A DNA stretch of 7,732 bases, from contig MVQY01000102.1 of NCBI GenBank assembly GCA_002067325.1, positions 1-7,732 of the forward strand, given 5' to 3'. A model generated the notes under the pieces. It worked only from the letters and a program-made list of their open reading frames with translations, had not been told where the DNA came from and ran no database searches. Position numbers and translations under genes: made by a program. Origin of the DNA: Methanobacterium sp. PtaU1.Bin097. Its GTDB lineage: Archaea > Methanobacteriota > Methanobacteria > Methanobacteriales > Methanobacteriaceae. Positions 6,418 through 7,732 of the stretch are shown here, piece after piece. The stretch's first letter is position 1, and each line of letters begins with the position of its first letter.

Positions 6418-6503
6418 TCAAACCATCCGCACTCCTTATTAAATTTAATATTATATCCTATTTCCTTTAAAATATTCAATCTAAAAAATAAGATTATGTG
6501 AAT
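6418..6503 (-). other. Short leader between GT4 and the membrane-protein gene
   Basis: This 86-base gap is AT-rich. On the minus strand it carries a T6 run (6488-6483) soon after the GT4 stop, a possible weak terminator, and AT-rich stretches that could hold an internal promoter. AAGGAG at 6437-6432 precedes the membrane-protein ATG by 14 bases, a long spacing. A three-codon frame, ATG GTT TGA (6426-6418), ends directly against that ATG and is better spaced from the signal. No single TATA box stands out. Confidence 0.4.
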
Positions 6504-7637
6504 TTAGGATTTTGCCAGTATTTCCTTATATACTTTCTCCATACTACTGGCCACAACTTTCCAGGTGTATTTTTCCTGCACCAGTTTTCTGCCCCTTTGA
6601 CCCATCTCTTTTTGCATCTGGGCATCACTGAGTATCTGCGTTATAGCATCGGCCAGTTTATGGGTGTCCCTGGGAGGAATTACTATTCCACCTTTGATTT
6701 GTTTTAGATCATGGGCCACCCCTACAATATCGGTGGTTACCACTGGTGTCTGGCAGGCCAGTGCCTCCAGTGCCACTATTCCAAATCCCTCCTGGAGTGA
6801 GGAGATGGATGGTAGGACGAATACGCTTGCCTGGCTGTAATAATCTGCAATTTCCTCGTCAGGGATAAACCCGGCAAATTCCACGTTATCCTTTAAACCC
6901 AGTGAAGCGGCCATTTCCTGATAATGATCAAGTAAAACGCCTTTACCTCCCACGATTAATTTTACATCAGGCACGTTATTTTTAACTATTTTAAGGGCTT
7001 CTAAAAGATAATCCAGTCCTTTATATTTATGGAACTCGTCCAGGACACTTAAAAAGAAGATGGTACTTTTATCTTCATTATCTGAAGCCTGTATTGGCTG
7101 GAATTTTTCTACATCCACCCCGTTGGGGATTACTTCTATTTTATCCCGGTATTTAGCCAGATGAGATGAGGATTGCAGGTAGCCGGGCTGGGTTATGATG
7201 ATCTTGGCTGCAGTTTTGAGCACGTAGTTTAAGCCTACTGAGTTATATATACGGGCTACCAGACTTGCCAATCCCTGACCTATTATATCGTTATGATAAG
7301 TTACCACTAATGGCTTTTTTTTACTATTGGAATAAAAAGCACTCCAATCAGCACTCCAGGGTGTGGGGATATGGGTGTGGATGATGTCGTAGTCACCATC
7401 TGATAATGCTCCGGGGAGTCCGGTGGTGATGTTGGTGTTGGCTATTTTACCCATGTAGGGCAGTCTTTCTACTTCAATACCCTCCACTCTTTGTTTACTC
7501 TCTATATCTGGCTCGTTGGCACATACCACCTTCACCTGGTTTCCTGAGTTCACCAGCTCCCTGGAAAGGTAGTAAACGTAGTTTTCCACACCGCCGGTGA
7601 AGGGATAAAACCTGACTGGTGTCTGTAATATCTTCAT
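6504..7637 (-). CDS. GT4-family glycosyltransferase
   Basis: This is a complete 377-residue GT-B glycosyltransferase of family GT4, predicted to act in the cytoplasm on a nucleotide-sugar donor. The start MKILQTPVRFYPFTGGVENYV has the glycine loop GGVE at 15-18, which lies against the donor phosphates. DIIHTHIPTPW (84-94) and VVTYHND (111-117) are typical acceptor-side motifs, and VIPNGVDVEKF (169-179) is the linker between domains. The C-terminal domain has SVLDEFHKYKG with Lys206 in place of the more common VGR...KG form, GGKGVLL, and the complete EX7E motif EGFGIVALE (Glu283 and Glu291) followed by ALACQTPVV. Domain order and length are normal for the family. The start at 7637 has only a weak AGGA-type signal before it. 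It follows the upstream partial gene by 26 bases and precedes the membrane-protein gene by 86, so one transcript is likely. Confidence 0.95.
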   Translation of the reverse strand: MKILQTPVRFYPFTGGVENYVYYLSRELVNSGNQVKVVCANEPDIESKQRVEGIEVERLPYMGKIANTNITTGLPGALSDGDYDIIHTHIPTPWSADWSAFYSNSKKKPLVVTYHNDIIGQGLASLVARIYNSVGLNYVLKTAAKIIITQPGYLQSSSHLAKYRDKIEVIPNGVDVEKFQPIQASDNEDKSTIFFLSVLDEFHKYKGLDYLLEALKIVKNNVPDVKLIVGGKGVLLDHYQEMAASLGLKDNVEFAGFIPDEEIADYYSQASVFVLPSISSLQEGFGIVALEALACQTPVVTTDIVGVAHDLKQIKGGIVIPPRDTHKLADAITQILSDAQMQKEMGQRGRKLVQEKYTWKVVASSMEKVYKEILAKS

Positions 7638-7663
7638 GTGTATTAATCCTTTATTTTAGCTTT

Positions 7664-7732
7664 TTATTTAAGTAGAAATTCCCCGTAAGTTACTTCTAGC
7701 CTGGTGATTATATTATTCCAGTCGTAATCCTT
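7664..7732 (-). CDS. C-terminal end of a probable GT4 glycosyltransferase (5' part outside window)
   Basis: On the minus strand, the frame from the window edge encodes 22 residues and ends at TAA (7666-7664). The peptide contains KDYDWNNIITRLEVTYGEFL, which resembles the closing helix of GT4 enzymes, where a Tyr-x-Trp segment is followed by an amphipathic helix running to a vYeel-like end. The stop lies 26 bases before the ATG of the complete GT4 gene, as expected inside an operon. The fragment is too short for a firm family assignment, but the reading frame, position and peptide agree. Confidence 0.6.
   Translation of the reverse strand, partial: KDYDWNNIITRLEVTYGEFLLK

Noticed and set aside
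6113..6442. Plus-strand 109-residue frame opposite the membrane-protein start
   Set aside because: It is antisense to well supported membrane helices, and its product resembles no family I know.

Overview
The window reads as a cell-surface glycan or protein-glycosylation locus of a methanogenic archaeon, most likely a Methanobacterium-like member of the Methanobacteriales. The organism call is inference. It rests on AT-rich sequence, start sites preceded by parts of AGGAGGTGATC, oligo-T stretches after genes instead of hairpins, a ten-cysteine DUF2769-type protein and a DUF2206-type polytopic membrane protein; I recall both families mainly from methanogens.

Layout: two glycosyltransferase gene clusters converge on a small Cys-rich gene. 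On the plus strand there is the 3' end of a GT4 glycosyltransferase (1-540), then two tandem GT2 glycosyltransferases (586-1605 and 1629-2591). An AT-rich gap of 236 bases (2592-2827) holds a candidate terminator and promoter, followed by the DUF2769-type gene (2828-3076) with its own strong ribosome binding site and an oligo-T terminator. On the minus strand, read right to left, there is the last 22 codons of a gene that looks like another GT4 (7732-7664), a complete GT4 (7637-6504), a 707-residue GT-C-like membrane protein (6417-4294) and a further GT4 (4300-3122) that overlaps it by 7 bases.

Working model: the soluble GT4 and GT2 enzymes add sugars to a lipid-linked or surface glycan on the cytoplasmic side, while the GT-C-like protein acts on or transfers lipid-linked sugars at the outer face. 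No sugar-nucleotide synthesis gene, flippase or oligosaccharyltransferase is visible, so the glycan cannot be named.

The most striking signal is in the two GT2 genes. Their first 215 bases are identical, starting exactly at the ATG, then fall to about 69% protein identity with many silent changes, then become dissimilar in the acceptor half. This points to an old tandem duplication whose 5' ends were recently homogenised. It also makes the pair a potential site for a 1043-base deletion that would put the second enzyme precisely behind the first one's ribosome binding site. I do not see an evidently new defence or mobile system.
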